DNA of 64,000 nt. Origin: Asticcacaulis sp. ZE23SCel15. Lineage in GTDB: Bacteria; Pseudomonadota; Alphaproteobacteria; Caulobacterales; Caulobacteraceae. How positions within the stretch are numbered: position 1 is the first letter of the stretch; each line of letters opens with the position of its first letter. The position numbers were made by a program, and so were the translations under genes. The stretch spans positions 1,101,001 to 1,165,000 of the forward strand of contig NZ_CP130044.1 in assembly GCF_030505395.1 (NCBI RefSeq), written 5' to 3'. Below, one piece after another: positions 9,363-19,900 of this stretch. The notes below the pieces were generated by a model. It saw only the letters and a program-made list of their open reading frames with translations. It did not search any database and was not told the origin of the DNA.

Positions 9363-9436
9363 CAATTCTATTTTTATAATCGATTTTATCAATTTCAACA
9401 AGATGACTATCATGTCGGTAAATACAGGGAATTCAC

Positions 9437-11044
9437 ATGACCACATGGGTCAGCGACATCGATATCGCCTCTGAAAGCTTTCGCGCCAATGCCGCGCGGC
9501 TGAAAGCCATGACGGCGGAACTGCACGCGCTCACCGCCCGCATAGCCGAAGGCGGGCCCGCCGCCGCTCGTGAGCGCCATGTGGCGCGCAGAAAGCTTTT
9601 GCCGCGCGATCGTATTGCCGCTCTGATCGATCAGGGCTCACCCTTTCTGGAAATCGGAGCGTTAGCGGCGCACGGGGTCTATGCCGAAGAGATTGCGTCC
9701 GCCGGGATTATCTGCGGTATTGGCAGGATCGAAGGCACCGAGTGCATGATCGTGTGCAATGACGCCACGGTTAAAGGCGGCACCTATTATCCCTTGACGG
9801 TCAAGAAGCATTTGCGGGCGCAGGACATCGCCCTGACCAACCATTTGCCCTGTGTCTATCTGGTCGATTCCGGCGGCGCCAACCTGCCCAATCAGGATGA
9901 GGTCTTTCCTGATCGCGATCATTTTGGCCGCATCTTTTTCAATCAGGCGCAAATGTCAGCCCGCAATATACCGCAGATCGCCGTCGTGATGGGCAGTTGC
10001 ACGGCGGGCGGAGCCTATGTGCCGGCCATGTCGGATGAAACCATTATCGTGCGCCACCAAGGCACGATCTTTTTAGGTGGGCCGCCGCTGGTCAAGGCCG
10101 CGACCGGTGAAGTGGTCAGCGCCGAAGACTTAGGGGGTGGCGATGTCCATGCCAGACGCTCAGGCGTGGCCGATCATCTGGCGGATAATGATGCGCACGC
10201 TTTACAGATCGCGCGCCGAATTGTGCGCTATTTGAACCGCACAAAAACGATACCTTTGGCGGTGCGTGAAGTGCGTGATCCACTCTATGACCTTGAGGAA
10301 CTTTATGGTCTGATCCCGTCCGATCTGAAGCAACCCATCGATGCCCGCGAACTGATCGGACGCATTGTCGATGGTTCGGAATTTGATGAGTTTAAGCCGC
10401 TTTATGGGGAAACTCTGATCACCGGCTTTGCCCATCTTTATGGCTATCCGGTCGGTATTCTTGCCAATAACGGCGTGCTGTTTTCGCAGAGTGCCTTAAA
10501 AGGCGCGCACTTTGTGGAACTGTGCGCCGGACGCGGTATACCGCTGATCTTTCTGCAAAACATCACCGGCTTTATGGTCGGTCAAAAATATGAAAACGAA
10601 GGCATTGCCCGTGATGGCGCAAAGCTGGTGGCGGCAGTGGCCTGTGCCAATGTGCCTAAACTGACCCTGATTTTCGGCGGATCTTATGGGGCGGGCAATT
10701 ACGGCATGTGCGGGCGGGCTTTTGATCCGCGCTTTGTGTGGATGTGGCCCAATGCGCGCATTTCGGTCATGGGCGGCGCACAGGCGGCAGGGGTTCTGGC
10801 CACCGTTAAACGCGACGCCATTGAAGCCAAAGGCGGCACATGGTCGCTAGAGGATGAGTCCGCGTTTAAGGCCCCCTATATCGAACAGTTTGAGGCCCAG
10901 AGCCATGCCTTTTATGCGTCCGCACGCCTGTGGGACGACGGGGTGATCGATCCTGCCGATACCCGCCGGGTTTTGGGGCTGTCGCTGTCAGCGGCCCTGA
11001 ATGCCCCGATCGAACCGACCCGGTTTGGCGTTTTTAGAATGTGA
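9437..11044 (+). CDS. liuB: Methylcrotonyl-CoA carboxylase, carboxyltransferase (beta) subunit
   Basis: The 535-residue product has the two-part crotonase-like fold of acyl-CoA carboxyltransferases. [13 protein letters not shown] (about 185-197) and [13 protein letters not shown] (about 417-429) are characteristic, the latter particularly of the methylcrotonyl-CoA enzyme, as are the length and the final RFGVFRM. With the biotin carboxylase subunit at 11826 it converts 3-methylcrotonyl-CoA to 3-methylglutaconyl-CoA in leucine breakdown. It is the first gene of a tightly packed operon; the next gene starts 9 bp downstream. The ATG follows a GGGAATTCAC ribosome site. Confidence 0.95.
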   Translation: MTTWVSDIDIASESFRANAARLKAMTAELHALTARIAEGGPAAARERHVARRKLLPRDRIAALIDQGSPFLEIGALAAHGVYAEEIASAGIICGIGRIEGTECMIVCNDATVKGGTYYPLTVKKHLRAQDIALTNHLPCVYLVDSGGANLPNQDEVFPDRDHFGRIFFNQAQMSARNIPQIAVVMGSCTAGGAYVPAMSDETIIVRHQGTIFLGGPPLVKAATGEVVSAEDLGGGDVHARRSGVADHLADNDAHALQIARRIVRYLNRTKTIPLAVREVRDPLYDLEELYGLIPSDLKQPIDARELIGRIVDGSEFDEFKPLYGETLITGFAHLYGYPVGILANNGVLFSQSALKGAHFVELCAGRGIPLIFLQNITGFMVGQKYENEGIARDGAKLVAAVACANVPKLTLIFGGSYGAGNYGMCGRAFDPRFVWMWPNARISVMGGAQAAGVLATVKRDAIEAKGGTWSLEDESAFKAPYIEQFEAQSHAFYASARLWDDGVIDPADTRRVLGLSLSAALNAPIEPTRFGVFRM

Positions 11045-11053
11045 GATGTGCGC

Positions 11054-11833
11054 ATGTCTTCGCTATCCCTTCATATCGCTGATGGTATTGCCCGCGTCAT
11101 CCTCAACCGGCCGGAGCGGCACAATGCCTTTGATGCCCGCCTGATCGATGATCTGGAAGACACCTTTACCCTGCTGGGCCGGGACACAAACGTGCGGGTG
11201 ATCGTTCTGACCCATGCCGGAGTTAATTTCTGCGCCGGGGCTGATCTGGAATGGATGGCGGCCTCGGCGTCCAAACCGCAAACCGCAAACCGAGAAGACG
11301 CCCTTAAAATGGCGCGCATGTTTGCGGCCATCAACGCCTGCCCTAAACCGGTGATCGGGCTGGTGCGCGGCAAAGCCATCGGCGGGGGCGTAGGGCTGGT
11401 GGCGTGCTGCGATATCGTCATTGCCGCTCCAGATGCCAGCTTTTGCTTAAGCGAGGTTAGGCTGGGCCTGATACCGGTGGTGATATCGCCGTTCGTGTTG
11501 GCTAAGATCGGCACCTCACAGGCCCGCCGGTTTATGATCAGCGCCGAGGCGTTTGATGCCTTAACCGCCGTGCGCATCGGCCTGATCCATGAGGTGTGTG
11601 TGGATGGGGAGGCGACACTTACGACCCTGATCGCCGCCCTGCTGCGCAATGCGCCAAAGGCGATGGCGGAAGTGAAAACCCTGCTGGCCGATGTGGCCGG
11701 TAAAGCCATAGATGACGATCTTTTGAGCCTGTGCGCTGACCGTATTGCCGCGCGCCGGGCCTCATTTGAGGGCATGGAGGGCGTGGCCGCCTTCCTTGGC
11801 AAACGCAAAGCCGATTGGGTGCCCAATGACTGA
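11054..11833 (+). CDS. liuC: Methylglutaconyl-CoA hydratase (enoyl-CoA hydratase family)
   Basis: The 259-residue crotonase-fold protein (ATG 11054 preferred over an in-frame GTG two codons earlier) has NRPERHNAFD near the N-terminus. The oxyanion-hole loop is FCAGADLEWM (about 57-66). GGGVGLVACCDIVIA follows, then SEVRLGLIP with a catalytic-type Glu near 134. Its place between the two methylcrotonyl-CoA carboxylase subunits is the standard liu order and supports the hydration of 3-methylglutaconyl-CoA to HMG-CoA. Its stop codon overlaps the start of the biotin carboxylase gene by eight bases, which indicates coupled translation. Confidence 0.9.
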   Translation: MSSLSLHIADGIARVILNRPERHNAFDARLIDDLEDTFTLLGRDTNVRVIVLTHAGVNFCAGADLEWMAASASKPQTANREDALKMARMFAAINACPKPVIGLVRGKAIGGGVGLVACCDIVIAAPDASFCLSEVRLGLIPVVISPFVLAKIGTSQARRFMISAEAFDALTAVRIGLIHEVCVDGEATLTTLIAALLRNAPKAMAEVKTLLADVAGKAIDDDLLSLCADRIAARRASFEGMEGVAAFLGKRKADWVPND

Positions 11834-13592
11834 ACAGGTGTCTAAACAGATACGCAAATTGCTGATCGCCAATCGCGGCGAAATCGCCTGCCGGATCATC
11901 CGCACCTGTCAGCGGATGGGTATCCGCACGGTGGCGGTATATGCCGATGGCGATGCCCGCGCTGTGTTCGTGAAGGCCGCCGATGAAGCCTATGCTCTAG
12001 TCGGGGTGACAGCGACCGAGACCTATCTGCGGGGCGACCGGATTATCGAGATCGCCAAATCTTGCGGTGCCGATGCCGTCCACCCCGGCTATGGCTTTTT
12101 GTCGGAAAATGCAGAGTTTGCCGAAATGTGCGCTGAGGCAGGCCTGATCTTTGTTGGCCCGTCGCCAGAATCCATGCTGGCCATGGCGCTCAAAGGCGCG
12201 GCCAAGGCGCTGATGGAGGCAGCCGGTGTGCCGGTCACCCCCGGCTATCATGGCGACGATCAGTCGGCTGATACCCTGCAACAGGCCGCCGACCGTATCG
12301 GCTATCCGTTGCTGATCAAGGCTGTGGCTGGCGGTGGCGGCAAAGGGATGCGCCGCGTCGACGGGCCGCAGGATTTTGCCCACGCCCTGGCCGCCGCGCA
12401 GGCCGAGGGGAAAAAAGCCTTTGGCGACCCAAAGGTGCTGATTGAAAAATATATCACCCGCCCCCGCCATGTCGAGGTGCAGTTGTTTGGGGATCGTAAC
12501 GGTCAGGTCGTACACCTGTTTGACCGTGACTGCTCGATGCAGCGCCGCCATCAAAAGGTGATCGAAGAAGCCCCTGCCCCTGACCTCAGTGACGCCACCC
12601 GCAGTGCCCTGCACAGCGCCGCCGTGCGCGCGGCACAGGCTATCGATTATCAGGGTGCGGGTACGATTGAATTCATCTTCGATACGGATACGGGCCAGTT
12701 CTATTTCATGGAAATGAACACCCGGCTTCAGGTCGAACATCCGGTGACGGAGATGATCACCGGCCTTGATCTGGTCGAATGGCAGATCCGGGTGGCGCGC
12801 GGCGAACCCCTGCCGCTGATGCAAGCTCAGATCACCCAGACCGGCCATGCGATCGAGGCCCGTCTCTATGCCGAAGACCCCGATGCCGATTTCATGCCCT
12901 CAGCCGGTACGCTGACCTGGCTTGAATTCCCGTCAAATGCCCGCATCGATACCGGCGTGCAGGCGGGCGATGAAGTCAGTATCTATTTTGACCCCATGAT
13001 CGCTAAGCTCATTGCGCACGGTAAGGATCGGGCCGCCGCGATTGCCGGTTTGCGCCACGCCCTGATCGATACGCGGGTCGAGGGACTGACTAGCAACCTC
13101 AGCTTTCTGCGCCGGTTGATCTCGGCACGCGCATTTGCAGCCGGCGAGATTGATACCGGTTTTATCGAACGGCACCGCGACGAGCTGATGATACCGTGGC
13201 CGGATATTGCGCAGCATAAATCGCTGTCAGACCCAAATTCACCGTGGGGTGCCACCGATGGCTGGTGGCTCAATCAGCCGCCGGTCAGTCCGCCCGATCT
13301 GCGCCGTTTCACCACGCGCGCGGTTCAGCGCCCGACCGGCCCTCTGGTGATCGAAGCCCCCATGCCGGGTTTGGTGGTGGCGGTCGAGGTTAGCGACCAT
13401 GCCCGCGTCACCAGGGGCCAGCCTATGCTGGTGCTGGAGGCCATGAAGCTTCAGCACACCCTAAAAGCGCCCTGCGATGGCACGGTGACGGGGTTGAGCG
13501 CCACTGTAGGTCAGCAGGTGCGCGGCCACGATGTGCTGATGACCATCACCCCGTTTGGTGATGAGGAGCCCAGTGATAAGGAGAGTAGCTGA
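11826..13592 (+). CDS. liuD: Methylcrotonyl-CoA carboxylase, biotin carboxylase/biotin carrier (alpha) subunit
   Basis: The ATG at 11826 overlaps the preceding stop and gives 588 residues beginning with the canonical [16 protein letters not shown]. Longer in-frame versions would lie inside liuC. The ATP-grasp loop [10 protein letters not shown] lies near 170-179, [14 protein letters not shown] near 296, and the biotin attachment motif EAMKLQH near 538-544 in a C-terminal carrier domain. The protein is about 70 residues shorter than typical alpha subunits (about 650-670). The shortfall lies between the carboxylase part and the carrier, where a biotin-transfer (BT) linker domain is expected. 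It partners the beta subunit encoded at 9437. Confidence 0.94.
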   Translation: MTEQVSKQIRKLLIANRGEIACRIIRTCQRMGIRTVAVYADGDARAVFVKAADEAYALVGVTATETYLRGDRIIEIAKSCGADAVHPGYGFLSENAEFAEMCAEAGLIFVGPSPESMLAMALKGAAKALMEAAGVPVTPGYHGDDQSADTLQQAADRIGYPLLIKAVAGGGGKGMRRVDGPQDFAHALAAAQAEGKKAFGDPKVLIEKYITRPRHVEVQLFGDRNGQVVHLFDRDCSMQRRHQKVIEEAPAPDLSDATRSALHSAAVRAAQAIDYQGAGTIEFIFDTDTGQFYFMEMNTRLQVEHPVTEMITGLDLVEWQIRVARGEPLPLMQAQITQTGHAIEARLYAEDPDADFMPSAGTLTWLEFPSNARIDTGVQAGDEVSIYFDPMIAKLIAHGKDRAAAIAGLRHALIDTRVEGLTSNLSFLRRLISARAFAAGEIDTGFIERHRDELMIPWPDIAQHKSLSDPNSPWGATDGWWLNQPPVSPPDLRRFTTRAVQRPTGPLVIEAPMPGLVVAVEVSDHARVTRGQPMLVLEAMKLQHTLKAPCDGTVTGLSATVGQQVRGHDVLMTITPFGDEEPSDKESS

Positions 13593-14758
13593 TGTTTGAT
13601 TTCCCGCATCTGAGCTATGGCCATGATGACGATATTACGGCCCTGCGCGATCTTGCGGCCCGCTTTGCTGCGCGTGAGATTGCGCCGCTGGCGGCGACTG
13701 CCGATCGTGAGGATCAGTTTCCCATGCACCTGTGGCGGCGGATGGGGGCGGCCGGTCTGCTGGGGATCACGGCGCCCGAAGTCTATGGCGGGGCCGGTCT
13801 GGGCTATCTGGGCCACACCATTGTTATGGAAGAAATCTCACGCGCCTCAGCCTCGGTCGGCCTGTCTTACGGTGCCCACTCCAATCTGTGCGTCAACCAG
13901 ATTGTGCGCAATGGCAATGCCGATCAGAAGGCCCGTTACCTGCCTAAGCTTATCTCCGGAGAGCACATTGGCGCGCTGGCCATGTCTGAGTCGGCGGCGG
14001 GGTCGGACGTGGTGTCGATGACGCTCAGGGCGGATAAACGCGGCGATAATTATGTGCTGAATGGTACCAAGATGTGGATCACCAATGGCCCGGATGCCGA
14101 TCTACTGGTTGTCTATGCTCGCACCGATCCGGATGGCGGGGCACGCGGCCTGACCGCTTTTCTCGTCGAAAAGGGTTTCACAGGATTTTCGGTGGCGCAG
14201 AAACTCGATAAGCTGGGGATGCGCGGTTCTCACACTGGCGAACTGGTGTTTGAAGATTGCGAAGTGCCGGTTGAAAATGTGCTGGGTGAGGTCGGGCGCG
14301 GCGTCAATGTGCTGATGTCGGGGCTGGACTATGAGCGGGTGGTGCTGTCGGGTGGGCCGCTGGGGATCATGCGGGCGGGGCTCGATATCGTCATGCCCTA
14401 TGTCCATGCACGCAAGCAGTTCGGTCAGTCCATCGGCACATTTCAGCTCATGCAGGGCAAGCTGGCCGATATGTATACCACCTGGGGGGCGTGCCGGTCT
14501 TACGTCTATGCCGTGGCGCAGGCCTGTGACCGTGGGGAAACGACCCGTAAGGACGCGGCGGGCTGCATCCTTTATGCGGCGGAAAAAGCGACCTGGCTGG
14601 CCGGTGAGGCGATCCAGTGCCTTGGGGGCAATGGCTATGTCAACGAATATGCCACGGGCCGGTTGTGGCGCGACGCCAAGCTGTACGAAATCGGCGCCGG
14701 CACGTCCGAGATCCGGCGGATGCTGATCGGGCGCGAACTGTTTGAGGACACGAAGTGA
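13592..14758 (+). CDS. liuA: Isovaleryl-CoA dehydrogenase
   Basis: The 388-residue flavoprotein has the full acyl-CoA dehydrogenase layout. Landmarks are [15 protein letters not shown] (about 87-101), [15 protein letters not shown] (about 129-143) and [30 protein letters not shown] places the catalytic Glu near 248 on the helix used by isovaleryl-CoA dehydrogenases. [12 protein letters not shown] lies near the C-terminus. The enzyme oxidises isovaleryl-CoA to 3-methylcrotonyl-CoA and passes electrons to electron-transfer flavoprotein. Its ATG shares a base with the upstream TGA, and its own stop overlaps the HMG-CoA lyase start. Confidence 0.95.
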   Translation: MFDFPHLSYGHDDDITALRDLAARFAAREIAPLAATADREDQFPMHLWRRMGAAGLLGITAPEVYGGAGLGYLGHTIVMEEISRASASVGLSYGAHSNLCVNQIVRNGNADQKARYLPKLISGEHIGALAMSESAAGSDVVSMTLRADKRGDNYVLNGTKMWITNGPDADLLVVYARTDPDGGARGLTAFLVEKGFTGFSVAQKLDKLGMRGSHTGELVFEDCEVPVENVLGEVGRGVNVLMSGLDYERVVLSGGPLGIMRAGLDIVMPYVHARKQFGQSIGTFQLMQGKLADMYTTWGACRSYVYAVAQACDRGETTRKDAAGCILYAAEKATWLAGEAIQCLGGNGYVNEYATGRLWRDAKLYEIGAGTSEIRRMLIGRELFEDTK

Positions 14759-15651
14759 CCCGCCCCACCCGTGTCACCCTGTATGAGGTCGGTCCGCGTG
14801 ACGGTTTGCAATCCGAAGCGGTCACGGTGCCTGTGCCGGTCAAGATCGAGCTGATCAACCGCCTGTCGGCAGCGGGTTTGACGCACATCGAAGCGGCCAG
14901 TTTTGTTTCCCCCAAATGGGTGCCGCAAATGGCCGACGCGGAGGCGGTTATGGCCGGTATCATGAGGGATGCGCGGGTGAGCTACAGCGCCTTAACTCCT
15001 AACCTCATCGGCTATGCGCGGGCGATGTCATCAGGGGTTGACCGGGTCGCGGTCTTTGCCTCGGCGTCGGAAAGCTTTAGCCTGAAAAACATCAATGCCA
15101 CGATCGCAGACAGCCTGACCCGTTTCGCCCCGGTGATGATCGCGGCTGAAAAAGATCAGGTGCCGGTACGGGCCTATGTGTCGTGCGCTTTTGTCTGCCC
15201 TTATGAGGGCAGGATTGCGCCCGAAGCGGTGTTAAATGTGGCGCAAAAACTAATCGACATGGGTTGTTATGAGGTGGCCTTAAGCGACACCATCGGGGCC
15301 GCAACACCCGCCGATATGGCGCGTTTGCTGGATCAGGTCCTGCCGCATATTCCGGCGAACAGGCTGGCCGTGCATGTTCATGACACCTATGGGCAGGCGC
15401 TGGCCAATATTCTGACGGCGCTCGATTACGGCATCGCCACCTTTGATTCTTCGGTCGGTGGGCTGGGCGGTTGTCCCTATGCGCCGGGGGCTTCGGGGAA
15501 TGTCGCGACCGAAGACGTGCTTTATATGTTGAACGGAATGGGGGTCGAGACCGGCGTTGACCTTGATGCCATCATAGAGACGGCGTGGTTTATCAGCGAA
15601 GCGCTGGGTCATGCGCCGCGCTCGAAACTGGCTATGGCTAAGGCTCGTTAA
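14755..15651 (+). CDS. liuE: Hydroxymethylglutaryl-CoA lyase
   Basis: The 298-residue TIM-barrel enzyme starts at a GTG overlapping the liuA stop. It shows [11 protein letters not shown] (about 8-18), [12 protein letters not shown], and the signature [19 protein letters not shown] (about 236-254) containing the conserved active-site Cys. [10 protein letters not shown] (about 204-213) supplies metal-binding histidines. It cleaves HMG-CoA to acetoacetate and acetyl-CoA, the last step of leucine breakdown. No acetoacetyl-CoA synthetase or 3-oxoacid CoA-transferase follows, so acetoacetate activation must be encoded elsewhere. It is the last gene of the operon. Confidence 0.95.
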   Translation: MTRPTRVTLYEVGPRDGLQSEAVTVPVPVKIELINRLSAAGLTHIEAASFVSPKWVPQMADAEAVMAGIMRDARVSYSALTPNLIGYARAMSSGVDRVAVFASASESFSLKNINATIADSLTRFAPVMIAAEKDQVPVRAYVSCAFVCPYEGRIAPEAVLNVAQKLIDMGCYEVALSDTIGAATPADMARLLDQVLPHIPANRLAVHVHDTYGQALANILTALDYGIATFDSSVGGLGGCPYAPGASGNVATEDVLYMLNGMGVETGVDLDAIIETAWFISEALGHAPRSKLAMAKAR

Positions 15652-15742
15652 GCTGGTATTGACGGCCAGCGCGTTTGAGTCCCATTCAAAACTTATATTT
15701 AGCCCCCTATAACCAGATACAGGTTTGCTTAAGGGTTGCATC

Positions 15743-16288
15743 ATGCGTCATCTGAAGTTTGCGGCGGGTATTTTAGGGATTGCAGGCCTGGCACTGCGTC
15801 TGGCTGAGGATGTGCGGCTGCACCGCCTGCGCAAACGTCTGGCGCGGGTATCGGATGAGACCTTCCTGAAAACCGCCCGCAGTTTGAACGCCTTTGAAAG
15901 CAGTCTGGCCCGTCTGGCGCTTGAAAAATCCGCCAATGATGATGTGCGCGCCTTTGCCGACCATGTGCTCGAAAAAGAAGGCGATGTGACGGGCGACCTG
16001 ATTGAGATCATGGATATGGGGCCGGTAACTGAGACGAACTTTAAACCGATCTATCATGGTTGGGTCGACGATCTGCAGCATGCCAAAGCCGCTGGCTTTG
16101 ATCAAACCTTTGTCGATGTGGGACAAACCGTTTATCAAGGGGCGGTGTCGGTATTCGAAGCCTATGTCCGCGATGATGCCACCGGCCCGCTTAAAGATTA
16201 TGCCGCCCGCAATATCCCGCGTCTTCAGGCCCGGCTCAGCCAGCTTCAAGGGCTTGATCTGTCGGTTCCGCAGCCGGTTGAGGCCTAG
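15743..16288 (+). CDS. DUF4142 family protein
   Basis: The ATG at 15743 has AAGGG seven bases upstream and is preferred to the in-frame TTG at 15725; the product is 181 residues. A short hydrophobic N-terminus (FAAGILGIAGLAL) may anchor or export it. The rest is helical, with TFLKTARSLNAFESSLARLALEKSANDDVRAFADHVLEKE, which matches the DUF4142 ferritin-like helical pattern of predicted secreted proteins. Unlike many members it lacks a long signal and a metal-ligand set that could be recognised. The role is unknown. It converges on the Lrp gene, their 3' ends overlapping by four bases. Confidence 0.7.
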   Translation: MRHLKFAAGILGIAGLALRLAEDVRLHRLRKRLARVSDETFLKTARSLNAFESSLARLALEKSANDDVRAFADHVLEKEGDVTGDLIEIMDMGPVTETNFKPIYHGWVDDLQHAKAAGFDQTFVDVGQTVYQGAVSVFEAYVRDDATGPLKDYAARNIPRLQARLSQLQGLDLSVPQPVEA

Positions 16289-16764
16289 ACCATAGGTGAG
16301 ACGTCGCGTTTGAGGCGGCGAAGGCAATAGATCGAGCGGGTGTGTTTTATGCCCTCGAACTTCAACAATTTTTTGCGCAGGAAGGTCTCATAGCCTTCCG
16401 GTCCATCGACCGCGACGATGATCACATAGTCGAATTCGCCGGTCGTCAGATAGACATCGATCACTTCGGGCAATTGCTGGAGATGGCGTGAAAAATTCTC
16501 GATCTTTTCGTCATCATGGTTTTCCAGATTGACCTCGACGATAAAGGTATCGGGCCGTCCGACCTTGGCCTGATCAAGGATGGCCACATAGCCGGATATG
16601 ACCCCGGCCTCTTCCAGACGCTTAATTCGCGACCAGCACGGGGTCTGCGATAATCCCACCTGATCGGCGATTTCCTGCGTCGTCAGCCGACAGTTTGTGC
16701 GCAGCAATCTGAGGATTTTCCGGTCGGTATCGTCCAGACCTTTGGCATCGGTGGTTCTCGGCAT
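16285..16764 (-). CDS. Lrp/AsnC-family transcriptional regulator
   Basis: The 159-residue protein has an N-terminal helix-turn-helix (DRKILRLLRTNCRLTTQEIADQVGLSQTPCWSRIKRLEEAGVI, about 13-55) and a RAM ligand-binding domain (TFIVEVNLENHDD ... VIDVYLTTGEFDYVIIVAVDG). Lrp-type proteins sense amino acids. Here the gene is divergent from the 2-oxoacid:ferredoxin oxidoreductase / leucine dehydrogenase / 3-hydroxyisobutyryl-CoA hydrolase genes, so branched-chain or aromatic amino acid control of that block is likely. A strong inverted repeat lies between the two genes at 16832-16848. Confidence 0.92.
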   Translation of the reverse strand: MPRTTDAKGLDDTDRKILRLLRTNCRLTTQEIADQVGLSQTPCWSRIKRLEEAGVISGYVAILDQAKVGRPDTFIVEVNLENHDDEKIENFSRHLQQLPEVIDVYLTTGEFDYVIIVAVDGPEGYETFLRKKLLKFEGIKHTRSIYCLRRLKRDVSPMV

Positions 16765-16831
16765 TTCCCTGTTTCCGGCTATTAATTTTCTTCTACGATA
16801 ACATATATTTTCAGAATTTCATTCCAGATTT

Positions 16832-16848
16832 TTGCGCAATACGCGCAA
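16832..16848. promoter_or_regulatory. Candidate Lrp-type operator
   Basis: TTGCGC-AATAC-GCGCAA is a perfect 6-bp inverted repeat with a 5-bp AT-rich spacer in otherwise AT-rich DNA, between the Lrp gene (start 16764) and the oxidoreductase gene (start 16937). The size and spacing suit a dimeric Lrp site. Function is inferred. Confidence 0.5.
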
Positions 16849-16936
16849 TGATCAGAAAGTAATTTTGCTTATATGGGGTTAATCTGTCCTGAAAACACAT
16901 GACTTATAAAGCCATATAAAGTTACAGGAAACGCCT

Positions 16937-19900
16937 ATGCGCACCGGTGTGACGCTTGAGGATAAATACAGGCTGAACGGCGCGTCGGCCTATATGACCG
17001 GCGTGCAGGCGCTGGTGAAGTTGCCATTGATGATTGCCGCCCGCGACCGCCTAAACGGGCTCAATACCGGCGGCTTTATCTCCGGCTATCGCGGCTCCCC
17101 GCTCGGCACTTACGACCTGCAACTTGAACAGGCCAAAGCCTATCTCGACGCCGCCGATATCGTCGTTCAGCCCGCCGTCAACGAAGATCTGGGGGCGGCG
17201 GCGGTGTGGGGATCGCAGCATGTGCCGCTGTTTTCAGGCGCCAAAAAAGACGGTGTGTTTGGTCTGTGGTACGCCAAAAGCCCCGGCGTTGACCGCTCAG
17301 GCGACGCGCTCAAACACGCCAACATGGCCGGTACGTCACGCTATGGGGGCGTGGTCGCGCTGGTCGGCGATGATCCGGCGTGTAAGTCGTCATCCCTGCC
17401 CAATCAAAGCGATCACGCCCTGATCGATGCCGAAATCCCGATCATAGCCCCGTCCAGCGTCGAGGAAATTCTCGACTTTGGTTTGCGGGCGCTTGAGATG
17501 TCGCGCTTTGCAGGCTGCTGGGTGGCGCTGAAAACCGTCTCCGACCTGATGGATGGGGGTGCCAGCATCACCCTCCCGTCGCTTGAAGGCGCGCCTCATT
17601 TGCCTGACATAGACCTGCCGCCGGAGGGCTTACATATCCGTGTGCCTGACCCGCCGCAGGCCAAGGAGTTCCGCCACCGCCATTTCAGGTTACCCGCCGC
17701 AGTGGCCTTTGGTCTTTTGAATAGCTTAGACCGGATCGCGCTCAATGCACCGCGCGCACGCTTAGGGATTGTGGCGTCGGGGAAGGTGTTCCATCAAGTG
17801 ATGGAGGCCCTGACCCTGCTGGGTCTGGATGCCGTCGCCTGCCGCGATATCGGTCTCAGGGTGTGGAAGGTCGGTATGGTCTGGCCGCTGGATGCGCAGG
17901 CCGCCACCACCTTTGCCCGTGGACTGGAGACCGTGCTGGTCATCGAAGAGCGCCGCGACGTTATTGAGAGCCAGCTAAGAAACGCGCTCTACCCCCTGCC
18001 CAACCACCCCCGCATCCTCGGCAAAAAGGACGCTGACGGCCACCCGTTGGTATCCGAGGTTCTGGAGCTGGAAACGGTTGAGGTCGCACTGGCCATCGCC
18101 CATATCATGCCTGATGGCGCGGTCGCACCGGAGCGGCTTCGCATGTTAATGGCCCGCCACCACAGCCGTGAGCAAACGGTCCCTATCCATGTACGTAAGC
18201 CCTATTTCTGCGCCGGTTGCCCCCATTCGCGCTCGACCACCTTGCCCGAAGGGTCGCGTGCTCTGGCGGGGATTGGCTGTCACTATATGGCGACCTTCCT
18301 GCCGCGCCGGTCTGAGCTTTACACCCATATGGGGGCTGAGGGCATTACCTGGATGGGTCAGGCCCCGTTCACCGATGAAGCCCATGTCTTTGCCAATCTG
18401 GGCGACGGCACCTATTTCCATTCCGGCATACTGGCCGTGCGTCAGGCGGTCGCCGCGAACTTAAATATCACCTACAAAATCCTCTATAATGATGCGGTCG
18501 CCATGACGGGCGGGCAGGCCGTCGATGGCTATCTGACGCCCGCGCTTCTGGCCGCGCAGGTGGCGGCGGAAGGGGTGAAGTGCATCGTCTTTGTCTCACC
18601 GGAACCCGACCGCTGGCGCAAAAACTCGGCCATGCCTGCGGGTGTTACGTTTCGCCACCGCGATGACCTGGAGGCTGTGCAGACCGAACTGCGCGCCACC
18701 AAGGGCGTGACGGTGCTGCTCTATGATCAGGCCTGCGCCACCGAGATGCGCCGCCGCCGTAAGCGCGGTCACGCTCCGGCCCTGACGCAGCGGGTGTTTA
18801 TCAATGAGCGGGTGTGCGAAGGCTGCGCCGATTGCTCAGTCAAATCGGCCTGCATCGCGGTCACCCCCAAAGACACCGAGTTTGGCATCAAGCGTGAGAT
18901 CGATCAGTCGGCCTGCAATGTCGATACCTCATGCCTGAACGGCTTTTGCCCCAGCTTTGTGACGCTTGAGGGGGCGCAGGTTAAGCGCGCACCCGCAGGC
19001 ATCATGACCGGCCTTATTTCCGATTTACCGGAAGTTATGCCGCCGGCTTTGACCTCTACCTTCAACCTGCTGATCACCGGTATTGGCGGGCTGGGGGTGA
19101 CCTCATTAGGAGCCATCTTAGGCATGGCCGCCCATATTGACGGGTTGCAAGTCACCGCCGTTGATCAGCAGGGTCTGGCGCAACGCGGCGGCGGGGTCGA
19201 TTCCCACCTGCGGCTCAGCCCGCAAGGGGCAGGCGCAAATGGCCCGCGTATCCCACTGGGTCAGGCTGATGTTGTCATCGCCGCCGACATGGTGCAGGCT
19301 CACGCCAAATCGACCCTGCCCCTGATGAACCCCGATAAGACGGTGGTGGCGCTGAATGCCGACCTGACCTCGACGGCGGATTTTACGGTCGATACCCGCA
19401 CCCGCTTTGACCGCAACGCCATGACGCGCCGGGTCAGGCTGGCCAGCAAGACCCTGACCGAAATCAAGGCGACCGGGTTGGCGCGGCGGTATTTGGGCGA
19501 TGCGGTCTATGTCAATATGATCCTGCTGGGGGCCGTCTGGCAGGCCGGTCTGATCCCCCTGTCACGCGCCGCCATTACGCAAGCGATCCGGCTGAACGGG
19601 GCCGATGTCGAGACTAACCTACGCGCCTTTGCTCTGGGACGGGCGCATGCCGCCGGACGGGTCACCGAGGCCGCGCCTCCGTCGCCCGCGTTTGATCTTG
19701 ACGCCTTTGTGGCTCGCCGCGTCGCCGATTTAACGGCTTATCAGAACGCGGCCTATGCTGAGGATTATCTGACCCTTGTTGACCGCGCCCGTGCCACCGG
19801 CCATGCTGGTTTCACTGAGGCCGTGGCGCGTAATTTCTATAAGCTCAAGGCCTATAAGGACGAATACGAAGTCGCCCGTCTGCATACCGATCCGCAGATG

